From: Burkholderia dolosa
GTDB taxonomy: Bacteria; Pseudomonadota; Gammaproteobacteria; Burkholderiales; Burkholderiaceae
NCBI RefSeq assembly: GCF_902499135.1
Contig: NZ_CABVPR010000001.1
Location: forward strand, 62,001 to 126,000
Length of the DNA stretch: 64,000 nucleotides
Direction of reading: 5' to 3'
Position 1 is the stretch's first letter; each line of letters begins with the position of its first letter. The position numbers and the translations under genes were made by a program. The notes below the pieces were generated by a model. It saw only the letters and a list, made by a program, of their open reading frames with translations. It searched no databases and was not told the origin of the DNA. This document shows, in pieces, positions 1-8,210 of this stretch.

Positions 1-190
1 GTGCCTGACGCAGGGCGACGAAGCCGCGCCGATCACCGCGGGCGTGGCCGCGCTGAAGGGACAATGGACGACGTCGTGGAACCTCGTGTCCGCCGGGTCG
101 ATTCTCGCCGCGCTGCCGTCCGTCGCGATGTTCTTCGCGATGCAGAAGCATTTCGTCGCGGGGCTCACGTTCGGCGCGACGAAGGGCTGA
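1..190 (+). CDS. Sugar ABC transporter permease, C-terminal fragment
   Basis: Only the last 62 residues are in the window, read in frame 2 to a TGA at 188-190. They contain a hydrophobic segment (SILAALPSVAMFFAMQKHFV) followed by the ending AGLTFGATKG. This is the typical end of MalG/UgpE-type inner-membrane permeases of carbohydrate ABC importers, where a final helix precedes an aQkyfvaGlt.GavKG tail. The 5' part and its partner genes lie outside the window, so the substrate cannot be stated. A strong terminator follows within 45 bases, so this is probably the last gene of its operon. Confidence 0.8.
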   Translation, partial: CLTQGDEAAPITAGVAALKGQWTTSWNLVSAGSILAALPSVAMFFAMQKHFVAGLTFGATKG

Positions 191-233
191 ACGCGCCAGC
201 CGCACACGCATCTCCCCCTCCGCATCGAGAGGT

Positions 234-257
234 TGCCCGCTTCGGCGGGCTTTTTTT
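234..257 (+). terminator. Rho-independent terminator after the ABC permease
   Basis: A perfect 6-bp stem GCCCGC/GCGGGC (235-240 and 245-250) with a TTCG tetraloop is followed directly by seven T residues (251-257). It lies 44 bases after the permease stop codon. Confidence 0.85.
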
Positions 258-424
258 GTCGTGCGGGATCGGGCCGGCGGTCGATGCGGCGCATTGCGGG
301 CGCTCATCGGCGCGACCGACCGATGAGCGCTCGTGTCCGATCGGACGTCCGATCGTCCGGCAGCCATTCTTCCGACGGAAATCGCGCGACGTTTCGGTTC
401 GGTCCGAGCGCCGTCCGCCGCCGG

Positions 425-1327
425 TCAACGCGAAGCGCCGAACAACTGAATCACGACGCCGCGCAGCCACCGGTTGCCGGCCTCTTGGTGATAGCGCGCA
501 TGCCAATGCTGCCGTACGGCAAACCCTTCGACCGCGATCGGGCACGCATGAACCGCCAGATCGCTCGCGTGAGCGAGCGTCTCGCCGATATGACGAGGAA
601 GCGTCGTGATCAGGTCGGTGCTCTGGATGATCGCGCCCAGGCCGAGAAAGCCCGGCAGCTCCAGCACCACGTCGCGCTCGATACGCGCGTGGCGCAGCGC
701 CTGCTCGAGAAGCTGCGCGCCGGTTCCCGCGGTAATCGCGACATGGCCTTCCGAACGATACTGCTTCGCGCCGAGACGGCCGCGAATCCTCGGATGATGC
801 CGATTGGCCAGGCATACCCAGTCCTGGTCGTACAGCTTCTGCTGATAAATACCGCCGCCGAGCCACGGCACATAGCCGATCGCGAGATCGGCTTCGCCCG
901 ATTCCAGCGCGCGCTCCGTGTTGCCGTCGATCCGCGCGACCTCCAGCCGCACGCCGGGCGCCTGCGCACGCACGTGCGCGAGCAGCCGCGGCAGCAGCGT
1001 GACGTGGCTCGCGTCGGTCATGCAGATGCGGAACCGCCGCTGCGCCGTCGCCGGATCGAACGCGATCTCCCACGCGGCGAAGCGGCGCAGCGACTCGAGG
1101 ATTTCCCGGCACGGGCCGATCAGCGCGTCGGCCTGCGGCGTCGGCGCCATGCCGCCGGGCGTGCGGATGAACAGCGGATCGTGAAGATGTTCGCGCAGCT
1201 GTCCGAGCCAGATGCTGATCGTCGGCTGGCTCTGGCCGAGCTGCTCGGCGACGCGCGTGACGCTGCGCACGTCGTACAGAAGATCGAAAAGCTGCAGCAG
1301 CTTCAGGTCGGGCAGATCGGCGGGCAT
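425..1327 (-). CDS. LysR-family transcriptional regulator
   Basis: This is a 300-aa protein of normal LysR length. A winged HTH lies at about residues 15-60, with the helix RVAEQLGQSQPTISIWLGQL, and the rest is a substrate-binding-like effector domain. The chosen ATG at 1327 is the first start that keeps the usual short N-terminus before the HTH (PDLKLLQLFDLLYD). It is transcribed away from the 1427-5741 metabolic cluster, and a perfect inverted repeat lies between the two. By family rule it probably controls that divergent cluster and itself. The effector is unknown. The domain arrangement resembles NahR/NodD/LinR-type members, but assignment to a subgroup is inference. Confidence 0.9.
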   Translation of the reverse strand: MPADLPDLKLLQLFDLLYDVRSVTRVAEQLGQSQPTISIWLGQLREHLHDPLFIRTPGGMAPTPQADALIGPCREILESLRRFAAWEIAFDPATAQRRFRICMTDASHVTLLPRLLAHVRAQAPGVRLEVARIDGNTERALESGEADLAIGYVPWLGGGIYQQKLYDQDWVCLANRHHPRIRGRLGAKQYRSEGHVAITAGTGAQLLEQALRHARIERDVVLELPGFLGLGAIIQSTDLITTLPRHIGETLAHASDLAVHACPIAVEGFAVRQHWHARYHQEAGNRWLRGVVIQLFGASR

Positions 1328-1347
1328 CGTCGCATTATTGACCAGGG

Positions 1348-1370
1348 CAATGGCGTCATTGTAGCCATTG
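1348..1370. promoter_or_regulatory. Inverted repeat, probable LysR operator
   Basis: CAATGGC (1348-1354) and GCCATTG (1364-1370) form a perfect 7-bp inverted repeat around a 9-bp centre. It lies 20 bases upstream of the regulator start and 56 bases upstream of the divergent gene at 1427. Size, symmetry and position fit a LysR recognition site. Binding is inferred. Confidence 0.55.
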
Positions 1371-1426
1371 CATTGTCCGCATGAGCGGCGGCTCCTATCG
1401 TACGGCCATACGTCAAGGAGAAGCCT

Positions 1427-2377
1427 TTGAAGATAGCGATTCTGGGTGCCGGCGCACTGGGCTGCGCGATCGGCGCGACGCTCACCGGCGGCGGTCACGA
1501 GACCTGGCTGATCGACCGTTCGCCCGCGCACGTCGATGCGATGCGCCGCGACGGGCTGCGCGTCGACGACGCCGGCGGCTCGCGATACGTGCGCGTCCGT
1601 GCGACGACGCAGGCTGCCGAAGCCGGCATCGCCGATCTGGTGATCGTGCTCGTGAAGTCGTTCCAGACCGACGCGGCCATCCGCGGCGCGCACGCGCTGA
1701 TCGGACCCGATACGGTCGTGCTGTCGCTGCAGAACGGTCTCGGGCACGAGGACATCCTCGCCGACGCCGTCGGCCGCGAGCGCGTGATCGCGGGCAAGAC
1801 CTACGTCGGCGGCGTGCTGCGCGGCGCGGGCCACATCGAGTCCGGCGTGATCGGCAAGTACACGCATATCGGCGAGCTCGACGGCCGCATCACGCCGCGT
1901 ATCCGCGCGATCGCCGACGCGTTCGATGCGGCCGGCCTCGCGACGACGATCAGCGACAACATCGTCGGCACGATGTGGGACAAGCTGCTCGTCAACGTCG
2001 CGACGGGCGCGCTGACCGGCGTCACGGGCCTCACCTATGGACAGCTCTACGACGAGCCGCTGCTGAAGGCGACGTCGCTCGCCGCCGTGGCGGAAGCGAT
2101 TGCGGCCGCGCACGCGGCCGGCGTGACGCTGTCGATGACCGATCCCGAACAGGCGTGGACGCTCGCCGCCGAAGGGCTGCCCGCGACGTTCAAGACGTCG
2201 ATGCTGCAAAGCCTCGAGAAGGGTTCGGTCACGGAGATCGACTTCATCAACGGTTCGGTCGTGCGCTGCGGGCAGCGCTACGGCGTGCCGACGCCGGTGA
2301 ACGCGACGCTCGTCGCGTGCATCAAGGGAATCGAGCGCGCGATGGCCGATCGCCGGCGCGAGGAGGTTCACGCATGA
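1427..2377 (+). CDS. Ketopantoate reductase-like (ApbA/PanE) oxidoreductase
   Basis: This 316-aa protein belongs to the 2-dehydropantoate 2-reductase family. It has an N-terminal Rossmann motif GAGALGCAIG at residues 7-16, the central helix MWDKLLVN carrying the family catalytic lysine, and EIDFINGSVV near residue 277 matching the conserved E-D-N substrate region. It starts at a TTG with AAGGAG at 1415-1420, seven bases upstream. It is the first gene of a cluster with a VOC protein, MaoC hydratase, CoA transferase, AroE and AroQ homologues, so a catabolic 2-oxo-acid reductase role is more likely than pantothenate synthesis. The true substrate is not visible from sequence. Its stop overlaps the next start (ATGA). 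Confidence 0.85.
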   Translation: MKIAILGAGALGCAIGATLTGGGHETWLIDRSPAHVDAMRRDGLRVDDAGGSRYVRVRATTQAAEAGIADLVIVLVKSFQTDAAIRGAHALIGPDTVVLSLQNGLGHEDILADAVGRERVIAGKTYVGGVLRGAGHIESGVIGKYTHIGELDGRITPRIRAIADAFDAAGLATTISDNIVGTMWDKLLVNVATGALTGVTGLTYGQLYDEPLLKATSLAAVAEAIAAAHAAGVTLSMTDPEQAWTLAAEGLPATFKTSMLQSLEKGSVTEIDFINGSVVRCGQRYGVPTPVNATLVACIKGIERAMADRRREEVHA

Positions 2378-2766
2378 ATGCGCCGAAAGCCTATGTGGAG
2401 CACGTTGCGATCTGGGTGAAGGACATCCGCTGGCACATCCGTTTCTTCGAGGAAGTGCTCGGCATGACGCTGCGCGAACTGGACGGCACGCTCGACGCGC
2501 CGCGGCAGTACTGGACGCTCGGCGGCCTGCAGTTCATCCATGCGCCGGAACATGAAGGCCCGGAAGGCCGGCTCGCCCATCTCGGCGTGATGTGCGAAGA
2601 CCTGGAAGCCGCGCTCGCCGCCGCGCGCCGGTTCGGCGTGACCGAAATGCCGCAGGGGCGCAACTGGATCCGGCTGCCCGACGGTCTCGCGGTCGAACTG
2701 ATCCAGGCGAAGCCCGCGTCGTGCGTCGCGCAGGCGCTCGCGATCGACCCGCGCGCGGAGGCATGA
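2374..2766 (+). CDS. VOC/glyoxalase-superfamily protein
   Basis: This is a 130-aa single vicinal-oxygen-chelate domain. It opens with VEHVAIWVKDIRWHIRFFEEVLGM, the usual first beta-alpha-beta module with a metal-type His. A second module (RLAHLGVMCEDLEAALAAARRFG) follows, ending in DGLAVELIQ with the conserved Glu. The His and Glu pattern is consistent with a metal-binding VOC enzyme such as a lyase, isomerase or dioxygenase fragment. It is translationally coupled to both neighbours: its start overlaps the preceding stop by four bases. The reaction is unknown; context suggests a step in the same catabolic route. Confidence 0.8.
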   Translation: MNAPKAYVEHVAIWVKDIRWHIRFFEEVLGMTLRELDGTLDAPRQYWTLGGLQFIHAPEHEGPEGRLAHLGVMCEDLEAALAAARRFGVTEMPQGRNWIRLPDGLAVELIQAKPASCVAQALAIDPRAEA

Positions 2767-2768
2767 CC

Positions 2769-3227
2769 ATGACGATCGTCGAAAAATACTGGGACGACGC
2801 GCGCGAAGGCGATGCGTGCACGAGTCCGAATTACGTCGTGACGAAGGAGCGCATTCTCGCGTACGCCGATCTCACCGGCGACCACACGCCCGTCCACGTC
2901 GACGAGGACTACGCGAACGCGAGCCATTTCGGCTGCCTCGTCGCGCACGGGCTGTTCGGCCTGTCGATCGCCGACGGTTTGAAGACGCAGAGCGACTATC
3001 GCTTCGTGCCGGGCATGTCGCTCGGCTGGACCTGGGATTTCCTGCTGCCGATCAAGGTCGGCGACGTGCTGCACGTGAAGTTCCGCGTCGGTTCGATGCG
3101 GGCCAGCAAGAGCCGCCCGGGCTGGGGCATCGTCGTGCTGCCGTCCGAGCTGATCAATCAGGACGGGCAAGTCGTTCAGCGCGGCGAGCATCGCCTGATG
3201 GTGCCGCGCCGTCCGGGAGCGCTGTGA
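2769..3227 (+). CDS. MaoC-like hot-dog dehydratase
   Basis: This 152-aa protein has the MaoC hydratase fold. The catalytic signature TGDHTPVHVDEDYA (hydratase 2 motif with Asp and His) lies at about residues 36-49, followed by GCLVAHGLFGLSIADGL. Family members hydrate enoyl-CoA or mesaconyl-type CoA thioesters. There are two ATGs at 2763 and 2769. The second is preferred because GGAGG (2757-2761) sits seven bases before it but only one base before the first. It overlaps the CoA-transferase start by one base. The combination with a CaiB-type CoA transferase suggests hydration of the CoA ester made by that enzyme. Confidence 0.87.
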   Translation: MTIVEKYWDDAREGDACTSPNYVVTKERILAYADLTGDHTPVHVDEDYANASHFGCLVAHGLFGLSIADGLKTQSDYRFVPGMSLGWTWDFLLPIKVGDVLHVKFRVGSMRASKSRPGWGIVVLPSELINQDGQVVQRGEHRLMVPRRPGAL

Positions 3228-4450
3228 TGCAGGCGCGTCCCCTCGAAGGCATTCGCGTCGTCGACTACAGCCATTTCCTCGCCGGTCCGTACGTCGGGCG
3301 CTGTCTCGCGGCGCTCGGCGCGGACGTGATCAAGGTCGAGCGGCCCGGCAGCGGCGACGCCGGACGCCAGCACGCAACCGTGCTCGACGACCAGCAAAGC
3401 GGCTATTTCCTGCAGCTCAACATGGGCAAGCGCGGCGTCAGCGTCGACATGAAGGACGCGCGCGGCAAGGCGTTCATGCAGCGGCTGTGCGACTCGGCCG
3501 ACGTATTCATCGAGAACTATCGGCCCGGCGCACTCGACAAGCTCGGGCTCGGCTATGCGGCGTTGTCCGCACGCAATCCCGGCCTCGTGTACTGCTCGAT
3601 TTCGGCGTACGGGCACACGGGACCCGATGCGCACCGCGCGGGCTTCGGGCTGATCGCCGAAGCGAAGAGCGGCATCATGCAGATGGTCGGCACGCCGGGC
3701 GAGCGGCCGCCGCTGCTGCGCATCTCGCTCGGCGACATGTACACCGGCATCCATGCGGTCGCGGCGATCAACGCGGCGCTGCTCGGGCGTGTGAAGAGCG
3801 GCCGCGGCCAGCACATCGACATGGCGCTGTACGACACGCTGGTGTCGATGCACGAATACGCGGTGCAGTGCTACACGCTGCAGGGCGTGCTACCCGAGCA
3901 GACCGGGCACGACATGCCGACGTCGCCGCTGTACGGCGTGTTTCGCGCGGCGGACGGCGATCTCGTGATCGCCGCGCAGGTCGACGACGCGTGGAAGCGC
4001 TTCGCCGCACTGATCGCTGCGCATGGCGGCCCGGCGGGCTTCGGCGCCGACACGCGGTTCCATCACGGCACCGGCCGCAACGCGCATCGCGCCGAGATTC
4101 TGTCGGTGGTCGAGCCGTGGGTTGCGCAGCGCTCCGTCGCGTCGATCCTCGAGCTGCTCGACGGTATCGACGTGCCGTGCGCGAAGGTGCAGCGCATCGA
4201 CGAAGTGCTGGCCGATCCGCAGATCCACGCGCGCGGGATGGTGGTCGAGCAGCAGCATCCGCGCTACGGAACGCTGCGCCTGCCGAACCTTCCGTTCCGC
4301 TTCTCCGATTGCGACACGACGATTCGCGACGTCGCGCCCGACCTCGGGCAGCACAACGCCGACATCGCGCGTTCGCTCGGCTTCGATCCGGCCGAAATCG
4401 AGGCGATGCAGGCCGATGGCGTCCTCTATTCAAAAGCGAGCCAACGATGA
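3227..4450 (+). CDS. CaiB/BaiF-family (class III) CoA transferase
   Basis: This 407-aa protein has the usual length for family III CoA transferases. The N-terminal LEGIRVVDYSHFLAGPYVGR and ALGADVIKVERP are the nucleotide/CoA-binding hallmark. The conserved Asp nucleophile is expected in LRISLGDMYTG near residue 170, followed by a GRGQHIDMALYDT block. Such enzymes move CoA between carboxylic acids. The gene starts inside the TGATG of the preceding MaoC gene and its stop overlaps the aroE-like start, so the cluster is co-translated. The acid substrate is not deducible. Confidence 0.9.
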   Translation: MQARPLEGIRVVDYSHFLAGPYVGRCLAALGADVIKVERPGSGDAGRQHATVLDDQQSGYFLQLNMGKRGVSVDMKDARGKAFMQRLCDSADVFIENYRPGALDKLGLGYAALSARNPGLVYCSISAYGHTGPDAHRAGFGLIAEAKSGIMQMVGTPGERPPLLRISLGDMYTGIHAVAAINAALLGRVKSGRGQHIDMALYDTLVSMHEYAVQCYTLQGVLPEQTGHDMPTSPLYGVFRAADGDLVIAAQVDDAWKRFAALIAAHGGPAGFGADTRFHHGTGRNAHRAEILSVVEPWVAQRSVASILELLDGIDVPCAKVQRIDEVLADPQIHARGMVVEQQHPRYGTLRLPNLPFRFSDCDTTIRDVAPDLGQHNADIARSLGFDPAEIEAMQADGVLYSKASQR

Positions 4451-5280
4451 CTGACCAGTACGCGGTGATCGGCAATCCGATCGGGCACACGAAATCCCCG
4501 CTGATTCACGGACTCTTCGCGAAAGAAACGCGGCAGGACATCTGCTATACGGCGATCGAGGGGCCGCTCGAGCCGGCCGGCGCCTTTGCCGATGCGGTTC
4601 GTGCGTTCTTCGAAGGCGGCGGCAAGGGCATCAACGTGACGGCGCCGTTCAAGCTCGACGCGTTCGCGATGTCCGACGAACGCAGCGAGCGCGCGCGGCT
4701 CGCGGGCGCGGCCAACACGCTGAAGTTCGACGGCGGCCGCATCCGGGCCGACAACTTCGACGGCATCGGCCTGGTTCGCGATATCGAAGTGAACCTGCGT
4801 GTCCCGATCGCCGGCAAGCGCGTCTTGCTGCTCGGTGCCGGCGGCGCGGCGCGCGGTGCGCTGCTGCCGTTCATCGAAGCGCGGCCGGCCGAGCTCGTCA
4901 TCGCGAATCGCGACGTCGACAAGGCGCGCGCGCTCGCCGCGCAGGTGGCGGGACGCGGCCCGCTCGTCGTCGGCAGCTACGCGGAGCTCGCGCGGATGGG
5001 GCGTTTCGATCTGGTGGTCAATGCGACGTCGGCCAGCTTGACCGGCGACCTGCCGCCCGTGCCGCCGAGCGTGTTCAGTCCGCGCGGCACCGCATACGAG
5101 CTCGCGTACGGCAAGCGTCTGACGCCGTTTCTGCGCCTTGCAAAAAACGCGGGCGTGCACGGGATCGCGGATGGTGTCGGCATGCTCGTCGAGCAGGCGG
5201 CCGAAGCGTTCGCATGGTGGCGCGGCGTACGCCCGCAGACGAGCTCGGTGATCGATCGGCTCGCCGTGCCGTTCGACTGA
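4447..5280 (+). CDS. aroE: Shikimate dehydrogenase (AroE) homologue
   Basis: This is a 277-aa shikimate/quinate dehydrogenase-family protein. The substrate motif GNPIGHTKSPLIH is at residues 8-20, the catalytic lysine in GINVTAPFK near residue 65, and the paired Asp in NFDGIGL near 102. The NADP-binding loop LLGAGGAARGAL is at about 130. All residues needed for reversible 3-dehydroshikimate reduction are present. The setting, beside an AroQ homologue and CoA-handling enzymes rather than other chorismate genes, suggests a catabolic (quinate/shikimate-type) or paralogous role. The ATG overlaps the preceding stop (ATGA). Confidence 0.87.
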   Translation: MTDQYAVIGNPIGHTKSPLIHGLFAKETRQDICYTAIEGPLEPAGAFADAVRAFFEGGGKGINVTAPFKLDAFAMSDERSERARLAGAANTLKFDGGRIRADNFDGIGLVRDIEVNLRVPIAGKRVLLLGAGGAARGALLPFIEARPAELVIANRDVDKARALAAQVAGRGPLVVGSYAELARMGRFDLVVNATSASLTGDLPPVPPSVFSPRGTAYELAYGKRLTPFLRLAKNAGVHGIADGVGMLVEQAAEAFAWWRGVRPQTSSVIDRLAVPFD

Positions 5281-5297
5281 ACGCGACGGAGATCCGC

Positions 5298-5741
5298 ATG
5301 AAGAAGATCCTGATGCTCCACGGCATCAATCACAACATGTTCGGCAAGCGCGACCCGGCGCAGTACGGAACGATCACGCTCGCGCAAATCGATGCGCGGC
5401 TGCAGGCATTGGCCGAGGAGCTCGGCGCGCGGGTGGAATCGTTCCAGACGAACAGCGAGGCGTCGATGTGCGAGCGCATTCATCGGGCGTTCGACGAACG
5501 CCAGGATGCGGTGCTGATCAACGCGGGAGCGTGGACGCACTACAGCTACGGCATCCGCGACGCGCTCGCCATTCTCGCGTGCCCGATCGTCGAGCTGCAC
5601 ATGTCGAACATCCATGCGCGCGAACCGTTCCGGCATCGCTCCGTCTTCGCCGAGATCGTCACCGGGCAGATTTGCGGCTTCGGCGTCCAAAGCTATCTGC
5701 TCGCGTTGCGGGCCGCAGTCGCGGCGCTGCACGCGGAATAA
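5298..5741 (+). CDS. aroQ: Type II 3-dehydroquinate dehydratase (AroQ) homologue
   Basis: This 147-aa protein matches the small dodecameric type II dehydroquinase family throughout. It has an R-x4-YG flexible loop (KRDPAQYG), LINAGAWTHYSYGIRDAL for the family INpgAyTHtS block, and ELHMSNIHAREPFRHRSV containing the catalytic His region. The N-terminal motif is unusual: the common LNGPNLNLLG is LHGINHNMFG here, which changes residues beside the active-site loop. It may be a divergent dehydratase or a related activity on another cyclic substrate. It lies 17 bases after the aroE-like gene, with GGAG at 5288-5291. It is the last gene of the cluster. Confidence 0.82.
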   Translation: MKKILMLHGINHNMFGKRDPAQYGTITLAQIDARLQALAEELGARVESFQTNSEASMCERIHRAFDERQDAVLINAGAWTHYSYGIRDALAILACPIVELHMSNIHAREPFRHRSVFAEIVTGQICGFGVQSYLLALRAAVAALHAE

Positions 5742-6040
5742 ACGGAAGCCGGCGCACGCGCCGCCGGTACGGCGAAACGCGAGCGGGCGCGCGCAGATGC
5801 GATGCCGAGCGAACGGACGGCGCAGACGATCGCGCTGTTCGTTGCACGGCTATTGCGTGCGGCCGGTTGCCGAGGATCGCGAATTCGACGTCGGCGCCAG
5901 CGACGATTCGGCTGTCGGCGTCGCTATGGATGCCGACCGAAGCGCGTCACGCTCATACGATCGCGTGCGTGCCGGCGAAGGCGCCCGCGCGCGCCGGCCG
6001 ATCATGCGCGCCCGCTCCCGGACACGCATGCTCGGCACGT
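5742..6040. other. Convergent intergenic region, no gene seen
   Basis: This is 299 bases between the aroQ-like gene and the convergent MFS small-subunit gene. The only structure noticed is a GC-rich partial dyad just after 5741 without a T-tract. No convincing ORF or RNA was recognised. Confidence 0.4.
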
Positions 6041-6172
6041 TCAGCCGAACAGCTTCATCGCAGTCGTCAGCGTGTTGACGACGCCCCACGCGAGCGGAAT
6101 CAGCACGTAGAGCCAAAACACGGCGAGCGCCGCCTTGTTGGTCGGGCGCACCGCAGCGACGGTTTCGTTCAT
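6041..6172 (-). CDS. MFS transporter small-subunit-like peptide, 43 aa
   Basis: This short ORF begins MNETVAAVRPTNKAALAVFW and ends TAMKLFG. It has one hydrophobic helix (about residues 14-36, ALAVFWLYVLIPLAWGVVNT). AGGAGA lies about six bases before the ATG, and it begins 18 bases after the stop of the OFA-family transporter upstream on the same strand. Its size, single helix and position match the small companion peptides annotated beside some OxlT-type transporters in beta-proteobacteria. By analogy it would be an inner-membrane accessory subunit. Function is inferred only from context. Confidence 0.72.
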   Translation of the reverse strand: MNETVAAVRPTNKAALAVFWLYVLIPLAWGVVNTLTTAMKLFG

Positions 6173-6190
6173 GGTTCGCGTCTCCTGGAT

Positions 6191-7594
6191 TTATTTGCCG
6201 GCGTCGAGCTGCGCGTCGGTCATGTGATGGCGCTCGTTCACGCGCGTGACGAACAGGTTGCAGACGAAACCGATCACGAGCAGCGACGCCATGATGTGAA
6301 CCGTCATCGTGTATGCGTCGGCCTTCACGACGCCGTGCGCGACTTCATATGCGCGGATGTAGTTGACGAGCACGGGCCCGGCGATCCCCGCCGCGGCCCA
6401 CGCGGTGAGCAGCCGGCCGTGGATGCCGCCGACGTACGCGGTGCCGAACATGTCCGCGAGATACGCGGGCACCGTCGAAAAGCCGCCGCCGTACATCGAC
6501 AGGATCACGCAGAATGTCAGCACGAACAACGCGATCTGCCCGGACGCGGCAAACAGCGGCACGCAGAAGTACAGCACCGCGCCGAGCGCGAAGAAGATGA
6601 AGTACGTGTTCTTGCGCCCGACCCAGTCGGACGCCGACGCCCACACGAAGCGCCCGCCCATGTTGAACAGCGACAGCAGCCCGACGAAGCCGGCCGCGGC
6701 CGCCGCGCTCACCGCGCCCTTGAAGCTCTCCTGGATCATCACCGACGCCTGCCCGATGATGCCGATCCCGGCGGTTACGTTCAGGAACAGCACGAGCCAG
6801 ATCAGATAGAACTGCGGCGTCTTCAGCGCTTCGTCGATGTGCACGTGATTCGACGTGATCATCTTGTGCTTCGTCACCGCGGCCTGCGTCCAGCCTGCGG
6901 GCTTCCAGCCGGCGGGCGGCACGCGGATCGCGAGCGCGCCGATCGACATCGAGATGAAGTACGCGACGCCGAGCACGACGAACGTCTCGGCGACGCCGAC
7001 GCTCGTCGCGCTCTTGAAGTGATTCATCAGCGCGACCGACAGCGGCGCGGCGATCATCGCGCCGCCGCCGAAGCCCATGATCGCCATCCCGGTCGCCATC
7101 CCGCGGCGATCGGGGAACCAGCGGATCAGCGTCGACACCGGCGACACGTAGCCGAGCCCGAGCCCGATCCCGCCGACCACGCCGTAGCCGATGTACAGCA
7201 GCGCGATCTGGTGCAGCTTCACGCCGAGCGCGGAAATCAGGAAGCCGCCGCCGAAGCAGCACGCGGCGGTAAACATCGTGCGGCGCGGGCCGACGCGTTC
7301 GAGCCACTTGCCGGCGAACGCGGCCGACAGGCCGAGGAAGAAGATCGCGAGCGAGAAGATCCAGCCGAGCGTCGTCAGCGACCAGTCGTCAGGCGCGGAT
7401 TCGGTGATGCCGATCACTTTCGTGAGCGGCCCGTTGAATACCGAGAATGCATAGGCCTGGCCGATGCACAGATGCACCGCCAGCGCGGCGGGCGGCACCA
7501 TCCAGCGCGAAAACCCCGGCCGCGCGATGGTGGCTTCCTTCGAAAAAAACGGCGCGGCGCCCGCACGGGCGCCCGGCTCGATAACGCTGCTCAT
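6191..7594 (-). CDS. OFA-family (oxalate/formate antiporter-like) MFS transporter
   Basis: This is a 467-aa polytopic protein with about 12 hydrophobic helices and no signal peptide. It includes the OFA-type first helix (ALAVHLCIGQAYAFSVFNGPL), a LIRWFPDRRGMATGMAIMGFGGGAM block and the WASASDWVGRK loop of MFS carriers. The family exchanges oxalate/formate or takes up monocarboxylates; substrate is not determined here. Start 7594 is preferred over 7609 because GGAGAC lies about seven bases upstream of it. It is followed by a 43-aa companion peptide, apparently in the same transcript. Confidence 0.88.
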   Translation of the reverse strand: MSSVIEPGARAGAAPFFSKEATIARPGFSRWMVPPAALAVHLCIGQAYAFSVFNGPLTKVIGITESAPDDWSLTTLGWIFSLAIFFLGLSAAFAGKWLERVGPRRTMFTAACCFGGGFLISALGVKLHQIALLYIGYGVVGGIGLGLGYVSPVSTLIRWFPDRRGMATGMAIMGFGGGAMIAAPLSVALMNHFKSATSVGVAETFVVLGVAYFISMSIGALAIRVPPAGWKPAGWTQAAVTKHKMITSNHVHIDEALKTPQFYLIWLVLFLNVTAGIGIIGQASVMIQESFKGAVSAAAAAGFVGLLSLFNMGGRFVWASASDWVGRKNTYFIFFALGAVLYFCVPLFAASGQIALFVLTFCVILSMYGGGFSTVPAYLADMFGTAYVGGIHGRLLTAWAAAGIAGPVLVNYIRAYEVAHGVVKADAYTMTVHIMASLLVIGFVCNLFVTRVNERHHMTDAQLDAGK

Positions 7595-7944
7595 CAGTGT
7601 CGTCTCCATTGAGGATCGTGAGCGATCCGTTTTGTATGTCGGCGTTTCGGGCGCGCGGCTTTATATGCAATTTCTGTTCATATTCGACGGCGCGTCGGTT
7701 CGATCCGCTGGCCGCTTTGTCATCGGCCTTCGAGAAAGTAGTTCATGAGGATCGCATATTCAATATGTTATTTTTTATCCTATTCGCGATCGCGGCGGCG
7801 CAGCGGTTGGTTCGGATGCGCCCGGAGGCCTGCGCGGTCGGTGCGATGTCGGTCCTAAACGCGGTGCGCGCGTATCCGATGGAAAGCGATCGTCGTCCGA
7901 CGGTTGCCGATTCGTTCGTCTAAATCGGGCGCTGCATTCGTCCG
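7595..7944. other. AT-richer upstream region of the MFS gene
   Basis: This is 350 bases without a convincing gene. It is visibly richer in A+T than the surroundings at 7618-7790. It contains the perfect odd palindrome CATATTCAATATG (7755-7767) and, on the minus strand, a TATAAA element near 7664. It probably carries the promoter and an operator for the transporter. No regulator gene is adjacent. Confidence 0.4.
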
Positions 7945-8139
7945 TCACCACGTGGCGTCGAGCGCGTTGCCGGAAATCGCGTCGTTCGGCAGCAATTGCG
8001 ACGGCAGCATCGCGCGCTCGGCCTGCCCGGAGAACGCATCCGCGCCGAACTTGCGCACATAGCCGTCCGGATCGTGTTCGCCACCGGCCGATGTCTTCGC
8101 CGGCTGTTCGCCGCGCGTCCCGGCCGCGGCCTGCAGCAC
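7945..8139 (-). pseudogene. Short hypothetical ORF or gene remnant
   Basis: This 64-aa open frame ends with a plausible protein tail (KFGADAFSGQAERAMLPSQL...ALDATW). It lacks a convincing ribosome site or complete domain and I do not recognise it. It lies 71 bases downstream of the nitronate monooxygenase gene on the same strand. It could be the C-terminal remnant of a decayed gene or simply an open frame. Confidence 0.25.
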
Positions 8140-8210
8140 GTGCCCCGCGCGCCAACGCAGCTCGGTCGCTCATCCCTGGATCCCGCAACGTCGTCGGCAA
8201 GCGCGGCCCG

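Noticed and set aside
425-2371. 648-aa minus-strand open frame covering the LysR gene and much of the PanE-like gene
   Set aside because: Only the part from 1327 down to 425 has LysR homology; the rest is antisense to a clear gene and has Arg/Asp/His-rich shadow composition.
5468-7612. 714-aa plus-strand open frame across the MFS gene
   Set aside because: It runs antisense to the OFA transporter and is rich in Arg, His, Asp and Glu without conserved motifs.
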